Origin: Oerskovia sp042887685
Lineage (GTDB): Bacteria; Actinomycetota; Actinomycetes; Actinomycetales; Cellulomonadaceae
Reading direction: 5' to 3'
Assembly (NCBI RefSeq): GCF_042887685.1
Contig: NZ_JBHVOS010000005.1
Location: 124,001 to 188,000, forward strand
Length of the DNA stretch: 64,000 nt
Below, one piece after another: positions 37,109-45,134 of the stretch; position 1 is the first letter of the stretch, and each line of letters starts with the position of its first letter. The translations under genes and the position numbers were made by a program. Below the pieces are notes generated by a model. It made no database searches. It had not been told where the DNA came from and saw nothing but the letters and a program-made list of their open reading frames with translations.

Positions 37109-37935
37109 CCCGCACGACCCGCACCGCCCCCACCACCGCGCGCCCCGCCCGACGCGCGCTCGCCATGACGACCACCGTCCTCCTGACGGCCGCGCTCGCG
37201 GCGTGCGCGGCGCCGTCGGGCACGCCGGACGCGGGCCCGACCGGCTCGGCCGCCCCCGTCGAGGAGCAGACCCTCACCGTGCTCGCCGCCGCGTCGCTGC
37301 GCGACGTGTTCGCCGAGCTCGCGGAGGGCTTCGAGGCCGAGCACGACGGCGTGACCGTCGCACTGTCGTTCGCCGGGTCCGCCGACCTTGCCGACCAGCT
37401 CCTCGCCGGGAGCCCGGGCGACGTGTTCGCCTCGGCCGACACCAAGAACATGGACCGCGTCGTCGAGGGCGGCGACGCGGCCGACCCCGTGGTCTTCGCG
37501 ACCAACACGCTCACGGTCGTCGTGCCGGCAGGGAACCCGGGCGGCGTGACGTCGTTCGCAGACCTCGCGCGCGAGGACCTCAAGGTCGTCGTGTGCGCGG
37601 CCGAGGTTCCCTGCGGGTCGGCGACCGCCAAGGTCGAGGCAGCCGCCGGGACCACCGTCCACCGGGTGAGCGAGGAGGCGAGCGTGACCGACGTCCTCGC
37701 CAAGGTCACCGCCGGCGAGGCCGACGCCGGGCTCGTCTACGTCACCGACGCGACCCTCGCCGGGGACGACGTCGAGGTGGTCGACGTCCCCGAGACGAAG
37801 ACCGTCGTGAACACCTACCCGATCGCCGTGACCTCCGGGGCCGCCGACGCCGCGCTCGCCCAGCAGTGGCTCGACCTCGTGACCGGCCCCATCGGCCAGG
37901 CCGCGCTCGCGAAGGCGGGCTTCGGGGCACCGTGA
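37105..37935 (+). CDS. modA: Molybdate-binding lipoprotein ModA
   Basis: Extracellular solute-binding lipoprotein for molybdate, 276 residues. A basic N-terminus and hydrophobic stretch end in lipobox LAAC (Cys34). The mature protein has the ModA pattern LTVLAAASLRDVFAELAEGFE, SFAGSADLADQL, FASADTKNMDRV, and EASVTDVLAKVTAGEADAGLVYVTDA. The conserved Ser in the AASL and SFAGSA loops fits oxyanion coordination. The ATG overlaps the upstream regulator stop and has GGAGG. The permease-ATPase fusion follows after 82 bases. Confidence 0.94.
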   Translation: MTRTTRTAPTTARPARRALAMTTTVLLTAALAACAAPSGTPDAGPTGSAAPVEEQTLTVLAAASLRDVFAELAEGFEAEHDGVTVALSFAGSADLADQLLAGSPGDVFASADTKNMDRVVEGGDAADPVVFATNTLTVVVPAGNPGGVTSFADLAREDLKVVVCAAEVPCGSATAKVEAAAGTTVHRVSEEASVTDVLAKVTAGEADAGLVYVTDATLAGDDVEVVDVPETKTVVNTYPIAVTSGAADAALAQQWLDLVTGPIGQAALAKAGFGAP

Positions 37936-38017
37936 CCCCCGACGACGTGGGCCACCCCCGGCGACGGCACTCCCCACGACCGGGTGGCGGCCTCGCGAGG
38001 ACCGGGGAGGTCGCCTG

Positions 38018-40210
38018 ATGCGCGGCCTCCCCCGCTGGGTCCTGGCACCCGCGATCCTCGGCGCGCTGTTCGTCGTCGTGCCCGTCGTCGCGATGGTCGC
38101 GCGCCTCGACGTGTCCGGGGGGCTCGGCGGGATCTGGAACCTGCTCACCTCGCCGACCGCGACCGACGCCCTGTGGCTCTCGGTACGGACCTCGCTCGTC
38201 GCGACCGTGTGCTGCGTGCTGCTCGGTGCGCCCATGGCCCTCGTCCTTGCACGGACCACGTTCCCCGGCCAGCGCGTGGCCCGTGCACTCGTGCTGCTCC
38301 CCCTCGTCCTGCCGCCCGTCGTGGGAGGCATCGCGCTGCTCTACACGTTCGGACGGCGCGGCCTGATCGGCCAGCACCTGTCCGTCCTGGGGATCGAGGT
38401 CGCGTTCACGACGACCGCGGTGGTCATGGCGCAGACCTTCGTCGCGCTGCCGTTCCTCGTGCTGAGCCTCGAAGGGTCGCTGCGGACGCACGACGCACGC
38501 TACGAGGAGGTCGCCGCGACGCTCGGCGCCTCCCCCACGACCGTGCTGCGCCGCGTGACCCTGCCGCTCGTCCTGCCCGGGCTGGTGTCCGGGTCGGTGC
38601 TCGCGTTCGCGCGGGCGCTCGGGGAGTTCGGCGCGACGATCACGTTCGCCGGCGCGCTCCAGGGAGTCACGCAGACGCTGCCGCTCGAGATCTACCTCCA
38701 GCGCAGCGCCGACCCCGACGCCGCCGTCGCGCTCTCCCTGCTGCTCGTGGTCGTGGCGGTGGTCGTCACGGCGGCGGTGCACGGCGGACCGTTCGGGCGC
38801 GAGCCCGCCGCCGAGGGCGACCGGGCCTCGGCCGGGGGCGACGGGATCTCCGCCGAGGGCGACCGGCAGCGGGCCGACGGTGACCGGATCTCCGCCGAGG
38901 GTGACGAGCATCCGGCCGACGGTGACGGGTCGCGTCACCCTCGGCAGGTCGGCGCGTCACCCTCGGCGACCCAGCACGTCACCCTCGGCGAACCGGGCGA
39001 GCCCGGCCGGCCCCGCGAGGCCGGCGCTCCCCTGCGCGTCCGGGTACGCCTCGCCGAGCGCGGCGTCGACGTCGACGTCACGGTCGAGCCCGGACAGGTG
39101 GTCGCGGTCCTCGGCGCCAACGGCGCGGGCAAGTCGACGCTCCTCCAGGCCGTCACCGGCCTCCTCCCCCACCGCGCCCGACCCCGGTCGGGACGCCCCG
39201 ACGAGCTCCACGTCTCGATCGACGGCACCGTCCTCACCGACACCACCCGCGGCACCGCCGTCCCCCCACGACGGCGCAGGATCGGCTGGCTCACGCAACG
39301 TCCCCTGCTCTTCGCCCACCTCGACGCGGTCGACGACGTCGCGTTCGGCCTCCGCGCCCGGGGCGCCACCCGGCGAGACGCCCGCGCCTCGGCCCGCGAG
39401 CGCCTTGCCGAGCTCGACGCGGAGCACCTCGCCGGACGCCGACCGCGCGAGCTGTCCGGCGGGCAGGCGCAGCGCGTCTCGATCGCGCGCGCCCTCGCGA
39501 CCGACCCCCGGGTCCTGCTGCTCGACGAGCCGCTGGCCTCGCTCGACGTCGGGGTCGCGCAGCAGGTGCGCCGCGCCCTGCACGACGCCCAGCGCGCGCA
39601 CCCTCGCACGACGCTGCTCGTGACGCACGACCTCCTCGACGTCCTCCTCCTCGCCGACCGTGCGGTCGTCCTGGAGGGAGGCCGGGTCGTCGAGGACGGA
39701 CCGGCGCGCGAGGTCCTCACGCGTCCCCGGTCGCGGTTCGCCGCCCGTCTCGCGGGCATCAACCTCCTCTCGGGCACCGCGACCGACGACGGCGGCCTGC
39801 GTCTCGGCGCGGGCGGCGGCACGGCGAGCGGCACGAGCACCACGAGCCCCCTCGCCACGGCGCAGGTCCTCGCGCAGGTCGTCGCGGGCGTCGTCGCCGA
39901 CGACGCCCGTCTGGTCGAGGGTGACCCTGCGGTCGCGATGTTCGAGCCGCGGGCGGTCGCGATCCACCGTGAGGCGCCGTCGGGCAGCCCTCGGAACGCC
40001 TTCGCGGTGACGATCACGTCGCTCGAGCCGCACGGGCAGCTCTTCCGGGCCTGGGGAGAGGTGACGGGTCCGCGCGAGGTGCGCGACGCCGTCGGGCACC
40101 TCGCTGCCGACCTGACACCGCGGTCCGTCGCGGACCTGCGCCTGGCGCCGGGCGAGCGCGTGTGGTTCGCGGTCAAGGCTGCCGAGGTGCAGGTCTACTC
40201 CACCCGCTGA
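38018..40210 (+). CDS. modBC: Fused molybdate ABC permease-ATPase (ModB-ModC)
   Basis: A 730-residue fusion of two transporter subunits. Residues 1-255 are the ModB permease with five to six membrane segments and the EAA loop EEVAATLGASPTTVLRRVTLPL. Residues 264-325 are a repetitive hydrophilic linker of A(E/D)GDxxx heptads, encoded by repeat array 2. Residues 335-550 are the ModC ATPase with GANGAGKS, ELSGGQAQR, LLLDEPLASLD and THDLLD. Residues 640-725 are a TOBE-like domain. ATG 38018 follows GGGGAGG. The stop codon lies inside the palindrome at 40205. Confidence 0.93.
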   Translation: MRGLPRWVLAPAILGALFVVVPVVAMVARLDVSGGLGGIWNLLTSPTATDALWLSVRTSLVATVCCVLLGAPMALVLARTTFPGQRVARALVLLPLVLPPVVGGIALLYTFGRRGLIGQHLSVLGIEVAFTTTAVVMAQTFVALPFLVLSLEGSLRTHDARYEEVAATLGASPTTVLRRVTLPLVLPGLVSGSVLAFARALGEFGATITFAGALQGVTQTLPLEIYLQRSADPDAAVALSLLLVVVAVVVTAAVHGGPFGREPAAEGDRASAGGDGISAEGDRQRADGDRISAEGDEHPADGDGSRHPRQVGASPSATQHVTLGEPGEPGRPREAGAPLRVRVRLAERGVDVDVTVEPGQVVAVLGANGAGKSTLLQAVTGLLPHRARPRSGRPDELHVSIDGTVLTDTTRGTAVPPRRRRIGWLTQRPLLFAHLDAVDDVAFGLRARGATRRDARASARERLAELDAEHLAGRRPRELSGGQAQRVSIARALATDPRVLLLDEPLASLDVGVAQQVRRALHDAQRAHPRTTLLVTHDLLDVLLLADRAVVLEGGRVVEDGPAREVLTRPRSRFAARLAGINLLSGTATDDGGLRLGAGGGTASGTSTTSPLATAQVLAQVVAGVVADDARLVEGDPAVAMFEPRAVAIHREAPSGSPRNAFAVTITSLEPHGQLFRAWGEVTGPREVRDAVGHLAADLTPRSVADLRLAPGERVWFAVKAAEVQVYSTR
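38809..38990. repeat. 21/22-bp arrays of CGTCACCCTCGGCG in both orientations (array 2)
   Basis: Six reverse-orientation units (core CGCCGAGGG(C/T)GAC) start at 38809, 38830, 38851, 38872, 38893 and 38914, each 21 bp apart, and encode seven-residue repeats such as AEGDRAS and ADGDRIS. They are followed by three forward units (CGTCACCCTCGGC) at 38933, 38955 and 38977, each 22 bp apart. The two halves face each other, forming a large imperfect inverted repeat inside the modBC gene. The forward core equals that of array 1 at 25612-25699. Confidence 0.85.
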
Positions 40211-40267
40211 GTGCGAAGCAGCTGTCGTCGATCGGCTGTCCGGACGACTGTTACTCCGCACTCGGCG
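40205..40267. repeat. Diverged palindrome between convergent genes (copy 2)
   Basis: Left arm 40205-40230 (begins CGCTGAGTGCGAAGCAGC) matches 23 or more of 26 positions of the arm at 1408. Right arm 40241-40267 is its imperfect complement. Both flanking stop codons are inside: the modBC TGA at 40208-40210 and the isomerase TAA at 40251-40253. Confidence 0.8.
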
Positions 40268-41513
40268 GAAGGACGCGCTGAGCGCGCCAGGCACGCACGG
40301 ACTCCGCGAGGCTCCCCGTGACCGGCACGTCCGCGAGGAGGAGCGCCTGCCCCGCGTGGTAGACGTCGGGCTTGCCGTCCCACACGACGGCGGACGGGCG
40401 GTTGTGGGCGTCGAGCTCGTGGTGCCAGGAGCCGCGCTCGACGTCGACGAGGTGCGCCCGCGCGTACGCCCACCAGTCGTCGGCGAGCTGCGCGTACCGC
40501 TCGTCCCCCGTGACCTGGGCGAAGACCTCCGCAGCCGCGATCGCCTCGGTCGCGACCCAGTGGAACCTGCGCCGCTCGACGGGCCGCCCGAACCAGTTGA
40601 CCGTGTAGACGAAACCACCCTCGGCCCGGTCCCATCCGTCGGCCGCAGCACGGTCGAACAGGTTCTCGGCGGCGTCGAGGCGAGCCCCCGGCGTTCCCGT
40701 GCCCGCCGAGGCCTGCGCCGCGTCGAGCTGCAGGAGGAGGCGCGCCCACTCGAAGCCGTGCCCGGGCGTCGACCCGTAGGGCTTGAACTGGTCTGCAGGG
40801 TGCTCGGCGTTGAGCTCGAGCTCGGGTCGCCACTCCGCGTCGAAGTGCTCGACGACGCGCCAGTCCTGCGCGGCGGCCCAGCCGACGACGCGGTCCGCGA
40901 TCGCGCTCGCCCGCTCGAGCCACCGGCGGTCGCCCGTCGCCGAGTGCGCGGCGAGCAGCGCCTCGACGCCGTGCATGTTGGCGTTCGCGCCCCGGTAGGG
41001 GGTGCACGTGGTCCAGGCGCGGTCCCACTCGTCGCGGAGCATGCCCTGGTCCGCCTCCCAGAACTCCTGGTCGAGGATGCGCAGCGCGTCGTCGAGCAGC
41101 CCGCGCGCGCCGGGCCGTCCCGCGATCGTGGCGCTCGACGCCGCCAGGACGACGAACGCGTGCGCGTAGGCGCTCTTGGTGTCGTCGACCGCGTCACCCG
41201 GCCCGCGCGACGCGAACCAGCCACCGTCCGTGGGGTCCGCGAGGTGGGTGCGCAACCCGTCGAGGGCAAGGTCCGCGAGCGTGTCCGCCCCGGGCACCCC
41301 GAGCAGGGTCCCGAGCGCGTACATGTGGGCCGTGCGCGCGGTGATCCAGGTGTGCACGGGCTCGTGCGGGTCGGGCACTCCTTCGTCGTCGAGCCACCGC
41401 GCCCCGCCGTCGGGCCCGAGGGACGCCTGCGCGAACGCGAGCAGCCTGCGCAGCTCGTCGTGGCGCCACACGGCCCCGTCGGTCGTGCGTGCCGGCTCGT
41501 CCATGACCGTCAT
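40251..41513 (-). CDS. AGE-family sugar epimerase/isomerase (mannose-isomerase-like)
   Basis: Cytoplasmic (alpha/alpha)6-barrel enzyme of 420 residues in the N-acylglucosamine 2-epimerase superfamily. Landmarks are YRGANANMHGVEALLAA, QFKPYGSTPGHGFEWARLL and KPDVYHAGQALLL, whose histidines are the family's catalytic pair. The last motif favours the unphosphorylated-sugar isomerases (mannose to fructose) over N-acylglucosamine 2-epimerases. It is the last gene of a LacI-controlled sugar transport cluster, so it probably acts on the imported sugar. ATG 41513 is used; a second ATG three codons later is possible. Confidence 0.87.
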   Translation of the reverse strand: MTVMDEPARTTDGAVWRHDELRRLLAFAQASLGPDGGARWLDDEGVPDPHEPVHTWITARTAHMYALGTLLGVPGADTLADLALDGLRTHLADPTDGGWFASRGPGDAVDDTKSAYAHAFVVLAASSATIAGRPGARGLLDDALRILDQEFWEADQGMLRDEWDRAWTTCTPYRGANANMHGVEALLAAHSATGDRRWLERASAIADRVVGWAAAQDWRVVEHFDAEWRPELELNAEHPADQFKPYGSTPGHGFEWARLLLQLDAAQASAGTGTPGARLDAAENLFDRAAADGWDRAEGGFVYTVNWFGRPVERRRFHWVATEAIAAAEVFAQVTGDERYAQLADDWWAYARAHLVDVERGSWHHELDAHNRPSAVVWDGKPDVYHAGQALLLADVPVTGSLAESVRAWRAQRVLPPSAE

Positions 41514-41631
41514 CGTTCCCCGTTCGTCGTTCTCGTCAGTGATCTTCCCCGGGCGGGCACGTCCCCGTCGAACGCCCGACGGCGCAGCGTCCGTCCCGCC
41601 GAGCCCGGCCAGGCCGCCCGGCCAGGCCGCC

Positions 41632-42546
41632 TCACCCCTTGACCGACCCGGACATGAGCCCGCCCATGAAGTACTTGCCGAGCAGGATGTAGACCAGGAG
41701 GGTCGGGAGCGAAGCGAACAGCGCCCCCGCCATCGACACGCCGTAGTTCTGCAGCAGCGCCCCGTTCGCGAGGTTGTTGAGCGCGAGCGTGACCGGACCG
41801 TTCTGGCTCGAGGAGAAGAACACCGCGAAGAGGAAGTCGTTCCACGCCGACGTGAACTGCCAGATCAGCACGACCACGAAGCTCGGGATCGAGAGCGGCA
41901 GGACGATCGACCAGTAGGTGCGCAGCATGCCCGCCCCGTCGACGCGCGCGGCCTCGATGAGCTCGTTCGGGACGGTCTGGTAGTAGTTGCGGAAGATCAG
42001 CGTCGTGATCGGCAGGCCGTAGATCACGTGCAGCACGATCAGCGTCGGGATGCCGCTCGGCAGGTCGAGGCTCAGGACGAGCTGGTTGAGCGGGATGATC
42101 ACCGCCTGGTACGGGATGAACATGCCGAAGAGGATGAGCGTGAAGACGAGGTTCGCGCCGCGGAACCGCCAGCGCGAGAGCACGAACCCGTTGAGCGACC
42201 CGAGGAACGCCGAGATCAACGCGGCCGGGACCACCATCTGGAGCGTGCGCAGGATCGCCGGTGACAGCGCGGTCCACGCCGCCTGCCAGTTCTCGGTGGT
42301 CCACACCTGCGGCAGGTTCCAGGCGCGGGTCGGGGCGGCGTCGCCCGGTCCCTTGAAGCTCGTGACGAGCAGGACGTACACGGGCACGAGGACGATGAGC
42401 ACGAACAGGATCAGGAGCAGGTAGCGCAGCGTGCGGGCCACGGAGAACCGCTCGACGGGCTTCTTGCGACGACGCGACCCGGCGGTGCCGGACCCCGAGC
42501 CCGAACCCGGGGTCGTCTCCTCGACGGGGGTGGTGACCGTGGTCAT
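41632..42546 (-). CDS. Carbohydrate ABC transporter permease (MalG type)
   Basis: Inner-membrane subunit of a CUT1-family sugar importer, 304 residues, six membrane segments after a Thr/Gly-rich cytoplasmic N-terminus (1-35). The EAA motif ELIEAARVDGAGMLRTYWSIVLPLS marks the ATPase contact. Its ATG (42546) overlaps the partner permease stop (42543-42545). No ATPase gene lies in the cluster, so a shared ATPase such as MsiK encoded elsewhere is inferred. Confidence 0.93.
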   Translation of the reverse strand: MTTVTTPVEETTPGSGSGSGTAGSRRRKKPVERFSVARTLRYLLLILFVLIVLVPVYVLLVTSFKGPGDAAPTRAWNLPQVWTTENWQAAWTALSPAILRTLQMVVPAALISAFLGSLNGFVLSRWRFRGANLVFTLILFGMFIPYQAVIIPLNQLVLSLDLPSGIPTLIVLHVIYGLPITTLIFRNYYQTVPNELIEAARVDGAGMLRTYWSIVLPLSIPSFVVVLIWQFTSAWNDFLFAVFFSSSQNGPVTLALNNLANGALLQNYGVSMAGALFASLPTLLVYILLGKYFMGGLMSGSVKG

Positions 42547-43448
42547 CGGATCCTCTCCTTGCGGTTCAGGGAGATCAGGTAGGGCACGATCACGAGGGCC
42601 ACGATGATGAGCAGGATCGCGCCCACCGCGGCCGCGTTCGCGTAGTCGAAGCTCGACTTGAAGACGTACATGTCGACGGCCGGGACCTTGGTCTGGTAGT
42701 TCGACGGCTTGGAGATCGACATGATGAGGTCGAACGCCTTGAGCGACATGTGGCCCACGATGATGAGCGCGGACAGCGCGATCGGGGTGAGCTGCGGGAA
42801 GAGCACGTAGCGGTACAGCTTCCACTCGCTCGCACCGTCGATGCGGGCCGCCTCGCGCAGCTCCTCCGGGATGCCGCGGAACCCTGCGAGGAAGAGCGCC
42901 ATGACGTAGCCGGAGAGCTGCCAGATCGCGGGGATCGCGATGGCCGCGATACCGAAGGTGACGTTGTTCCACCAGTTGTTCTGCAGCGCGTCGAGCCCGA
43001 TCATCTGGAACAGCCGGTTGAGGCCGCTCGCCTTCTCGCCCTGGTTCGAGTTGAGGAGCCAGCGCCACACGACGCCCGAGGCGATGAACGAGACCGCCAT
43101 GGGGAACAGGTAGACGGCGCGGAAGAACCCTTCGCCCTTGACGGGCTTGTCGAGGAGCCAGGCCCAGACGAACCCGACGACCATGGTGCCCACCAGGAAG
43201 ACCACGGTGTAGATCAGGAGGTTCAGCAGGGAGTGCTGGAACTCCGGGCTCGCGAGCAGGTCGAGGTAGTTCTGGAAGCCCACACGGGACACGGGTGCCT
43301 GCCCCGTGGACTGTGCGGCCTTGTGCATGTCGGTGGTCGAGGTCGAGAAGTTGATCCCGATGAGGCCGTAGACGAACACCCCCACCAGGATCAGGGACGG
43401 GGCGACGAGGAGCAGCGGCGGCCCCCATCGTCGGGCGGAGTGGATCAC
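42543..43448 (-). CDS. Carbohydrate ABC transporter permease (MalF type)
   Basis: CUT1-family permease, 301 residues and six membrane segments, with the EAA motif ELREAARIDGASEWKLYRYVLFPQL. I chose GTG 43448 because GGAGGATCACC lies directly upstream; another GTG nine codons earlier would put that Shine-Dalgarno inside the gene. Preceded by a strong hairpin that separates it from the binding-protein gene. Confidence 0.92.
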   Translation of the reverse strand: MIHSARRWGPPLLLVAPSLILVGVFVYGLIGINFSTSTTDMHKAAQSTGQAPVSRVGFQNYLDLLASPEFQHSLLNLLIYTVVFLVGTMVVGFVWAWLLDKPVKGEGFFRAVYLFPMAVSFIASGVVWRWLLNSNQGEKASGLNRLFQMIGLDALQNNWWNNVTFGIAAIAIPAIWQLSGYVMALFLAGFRGIPEELREAARIDGASEWKLYRYVLFPQLTPIALSALIIVGHMSLKAFDLIMSISKPSNYQTKVPAVDMYVFKSSFDYANAAAVGAILLIIVALVIVPYLISLNRKERIR

Positions 43449-43579
43449 CGGTGATCCTCCAAGGTGTGCGGGCACGGTCCGGGGCGCACGCTGCGCACGG
43501 GGGTGCGGGAGCGCCCGCCGACCGGTGCGGCGGGGAACGAGGCGGTGCGGCGGGGCGCCGCGGGTGCGTGACGCGACCG

Positions 43580-43628
43580 GGCGGCGCCCGTCGCGGGCTG
43601 CGCGAGCAGCTCTGCGACGGGCGCCGCC
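43580..43628. terminator. Intercistronic 15-bp hairpin between binding protein and permeases
   Basis: 43580-43594 and 43614-43628 are perfect reverse complements (GGCGGCGCCCGTCGC arm). Seven bases after the binding-protein stop, such stems protect the upstream mRNA and limit read-through, giving more binding protein than permease, as in mal-type operons. Confidence 0.8.
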
Positions 43629-43634
43629 TGCGGC

Positions 43635-44924
43635 CTACTCGGCGGTCGCGGCGGCCAGGTCGGCCTGGTACTGCGCCAGGTCGGAGGCACCGGACGTGAA
43701 CTTGCTCGTCGCGTCCGAGATGGCGTTGAGCACGGCGACCGAGGCGGCTGCGCCGTGGGCGAGCGACGGCACGATCGTGTCGTCCGCGAACGAGGTGATG
43801 GCCGTCTGCTGGTACTCCGAGAAGTCGGCAGGGTTCGCGTCGGTGCGGGCCGGGATGGAGCCCTTGGCCTTGTTGAACGCCGTCTGGCCCTCGAGGCTCG
43901 AGACCGTCTCGAGCCACGCCTTGGCACCGTCGGGGTTCTTGGCGCCCACGGGGAGCGTGAACGAGTCGGCGAGGAACCCGAACATGCCGTCCGTCCCGGG
44001 GACCGGGAAGTAGGTGAAGTCCGTGCCGGCCGTCTTGCCGGCCTCCTCGAACGCCGCCACGGCCCAGTCGCCCATGACGTTGAACGCGGCGTCGCCGTCC
44101 ATGACGAGCTGGGTGGCCTCGGGCCAGTCCAGGCCGTCGCGGTCGGTGTTGGTGTAGCTCATGAGCTTCTGGAAGTCCTCGAGAGCGGCCGTGACCTCGG
44201 GGCTCTTCCAGTCGGTCGTGCCGTCCCAGAGCCCGTTGTAGGCCTCGGCGCCGAGGTCGGCCATGAGGACCGTCTCGAGCAGGTTGACCTGGGTCCACGT
44301 CTGGCCGACCGAGAGGGCGGTCTTGCCCGTGGCCTGGACCGCGTCGAGAGCCGCGAACCAGTCGTCGAGGGTCGCGTAGGTCGCCGCGGGGTCGAGGCCC
44401 GCCTCGGTCAGGACCGCGGGGTTGGCCCAGACCATGTTCGAGCGGTGGATGTTGGAGGGCATCGAGTAGATCTTGCCGTCGACCGTGAGGAGGTCGATGA
44501 GGTCCTGCGGGAAGACGTCCGTGACCCCGAACTCGTCGTAGAGGTCGGAGATGTCCTCGATCTGGGCGGCGTCGATGTAGTCCGTGAGCTCGGCGCCCGC
44601 GTGGGCCTGGAAGGTGTCCGGCGGGTCGTTGGCCTGGAGCCGGGTCTGGAGCAGGTCCTTGGCGGCCGATCCGGCGCCACCGGCGACCGCGCCGTTCACG
44701 AACGTGTAGTCGGGGTGCTGCTCGTCGAAGACCGAGACGAGGGCGTCGAGGCCGGCCTTCTCGGAGCCGGCGGCCCACCAGGTGAAGACCTCGACGTCGC
44801 CGCCTGAGCCACCCCCCGTGCCGCCCGAGGTGGAATCGCTACCAGAGTCGCCGCTGCAAGCCGCGAGGGCCAGGAGGGCTGCGGTGCCCACCAGTGCCCC
44901 GGCGACGCGTAATCCGTTACGCAT
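43635..44924 (-). CDS. Sugar-binding lipoprotein of CUT1 ABC importer
   Basis: Extracellular solute-binding protein (SBP_bac_1 type), 429 residues, with lipobox LAAC (Cys23) and a Gly/Ser-rich linker. Mature features are VEVFTWWAAGSEKAGLDALV, YSMPSNIHRSNMVWAN and FNVMGDWAVAAFEEAGK, typical of oligosaccharide binders; the aromatic WW and W residues probably stack on sugar. The promoter has TTGACA-N18-TACGTT with a LacI palindrome just downstream, so it is repressed until inducer arrives. Confidence 0.93.
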   Translation of the reverse strand: MRNGLRVAGALVGTAALLALAACSGDSGSDSTSGGTGGGSGGDVEVFTWWAAGSEKAGLDALVSVFDEQHPDYTFVNGAVAGGAGSAAKDLLQTRLQANDPPDTFQAHAGAELTDYIDAAQIEDISDLYDEFGVTDVFPQDLIDLLTVDGKIYSMPSNIHRSNMVWANPAVLTEAGLDPAATYATLDDWFAALDAVQATGKTALSVGQTWTQVNLLETVLMADLGAEAYNGLWDGTTDWKSPEVTAALEDFQKLMSYTNTDRDGLDWPEATQLVMDGDAAFNVMGDWAVAAFEEAGKTAGTDFTYFPVPGTDGMFGFLADSFTLPVGAKNPDGAKAWLETVSSLEGQTAFNKAKGSIPARTDANPADFSEYQQTAITSFADDTIVPSLAHGAAASVAVLNAISDATSKFTSGASDLAQYQADLAAATAE

Positions 44925-44943
44925 GGGGTCCTACTTTCGTCGT

Positions 44944-44957
44944 TGACAGCGCTGTCA
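44944..44957. promoter_or_regulatory. LacI-family operator at the sugar importer promoter
   Basis: TGACAGCGCTGTCA is a perfect 14-bp palindrome with a central CG, the classic LacI/GalR form. It lies 12-25 bases downstream of the -10 box, so a repressor here would block initiation. An identical copy is at 46337. Confidence 0.92.
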
Positions 44958-44968
44958 GGAACAGGTCG

Positions 44969-44998
44969 AACGTAAGACCGTGCACCGGGATCTGTCAA
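44969..44998 (-). promoter_or_regulatory. Promoter of the sugar importer operon
   Basis: On the minus strand a consensus -35 TTGACA (44993-44998) and TACGTT (44969-44974) are separated by 18 bases. The start site would fall within or next to the LacI operator. Confidence 0.75.
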
Positions 44999-45066
44999 AG
45001 AGCTGCGCCGAATCGTTACCTCGAGGAGACCTGGGCAGGGCTCGAAGAGGACGACGACGACAAAGC

Positions 45067-45106
45067 GACCGACCCGGCAGGGTCGGCAGGCCCGGCCGGG
45101 TCGGTC
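45067..45106 (-). terminator. lacI-type regulator terminator hairpin
   Basis: GACCGACCCGGC (45067-45078) pairs perfectly with GCCGGGTCGGTC (45095-45106). It lies 29 bases beyond the regulator stop and upstream of the importer promoter. Confidence 0.75.
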
Positions 45107-45134
45107 AGGACCGAGCGAGACCCGGCCCGTCGGG

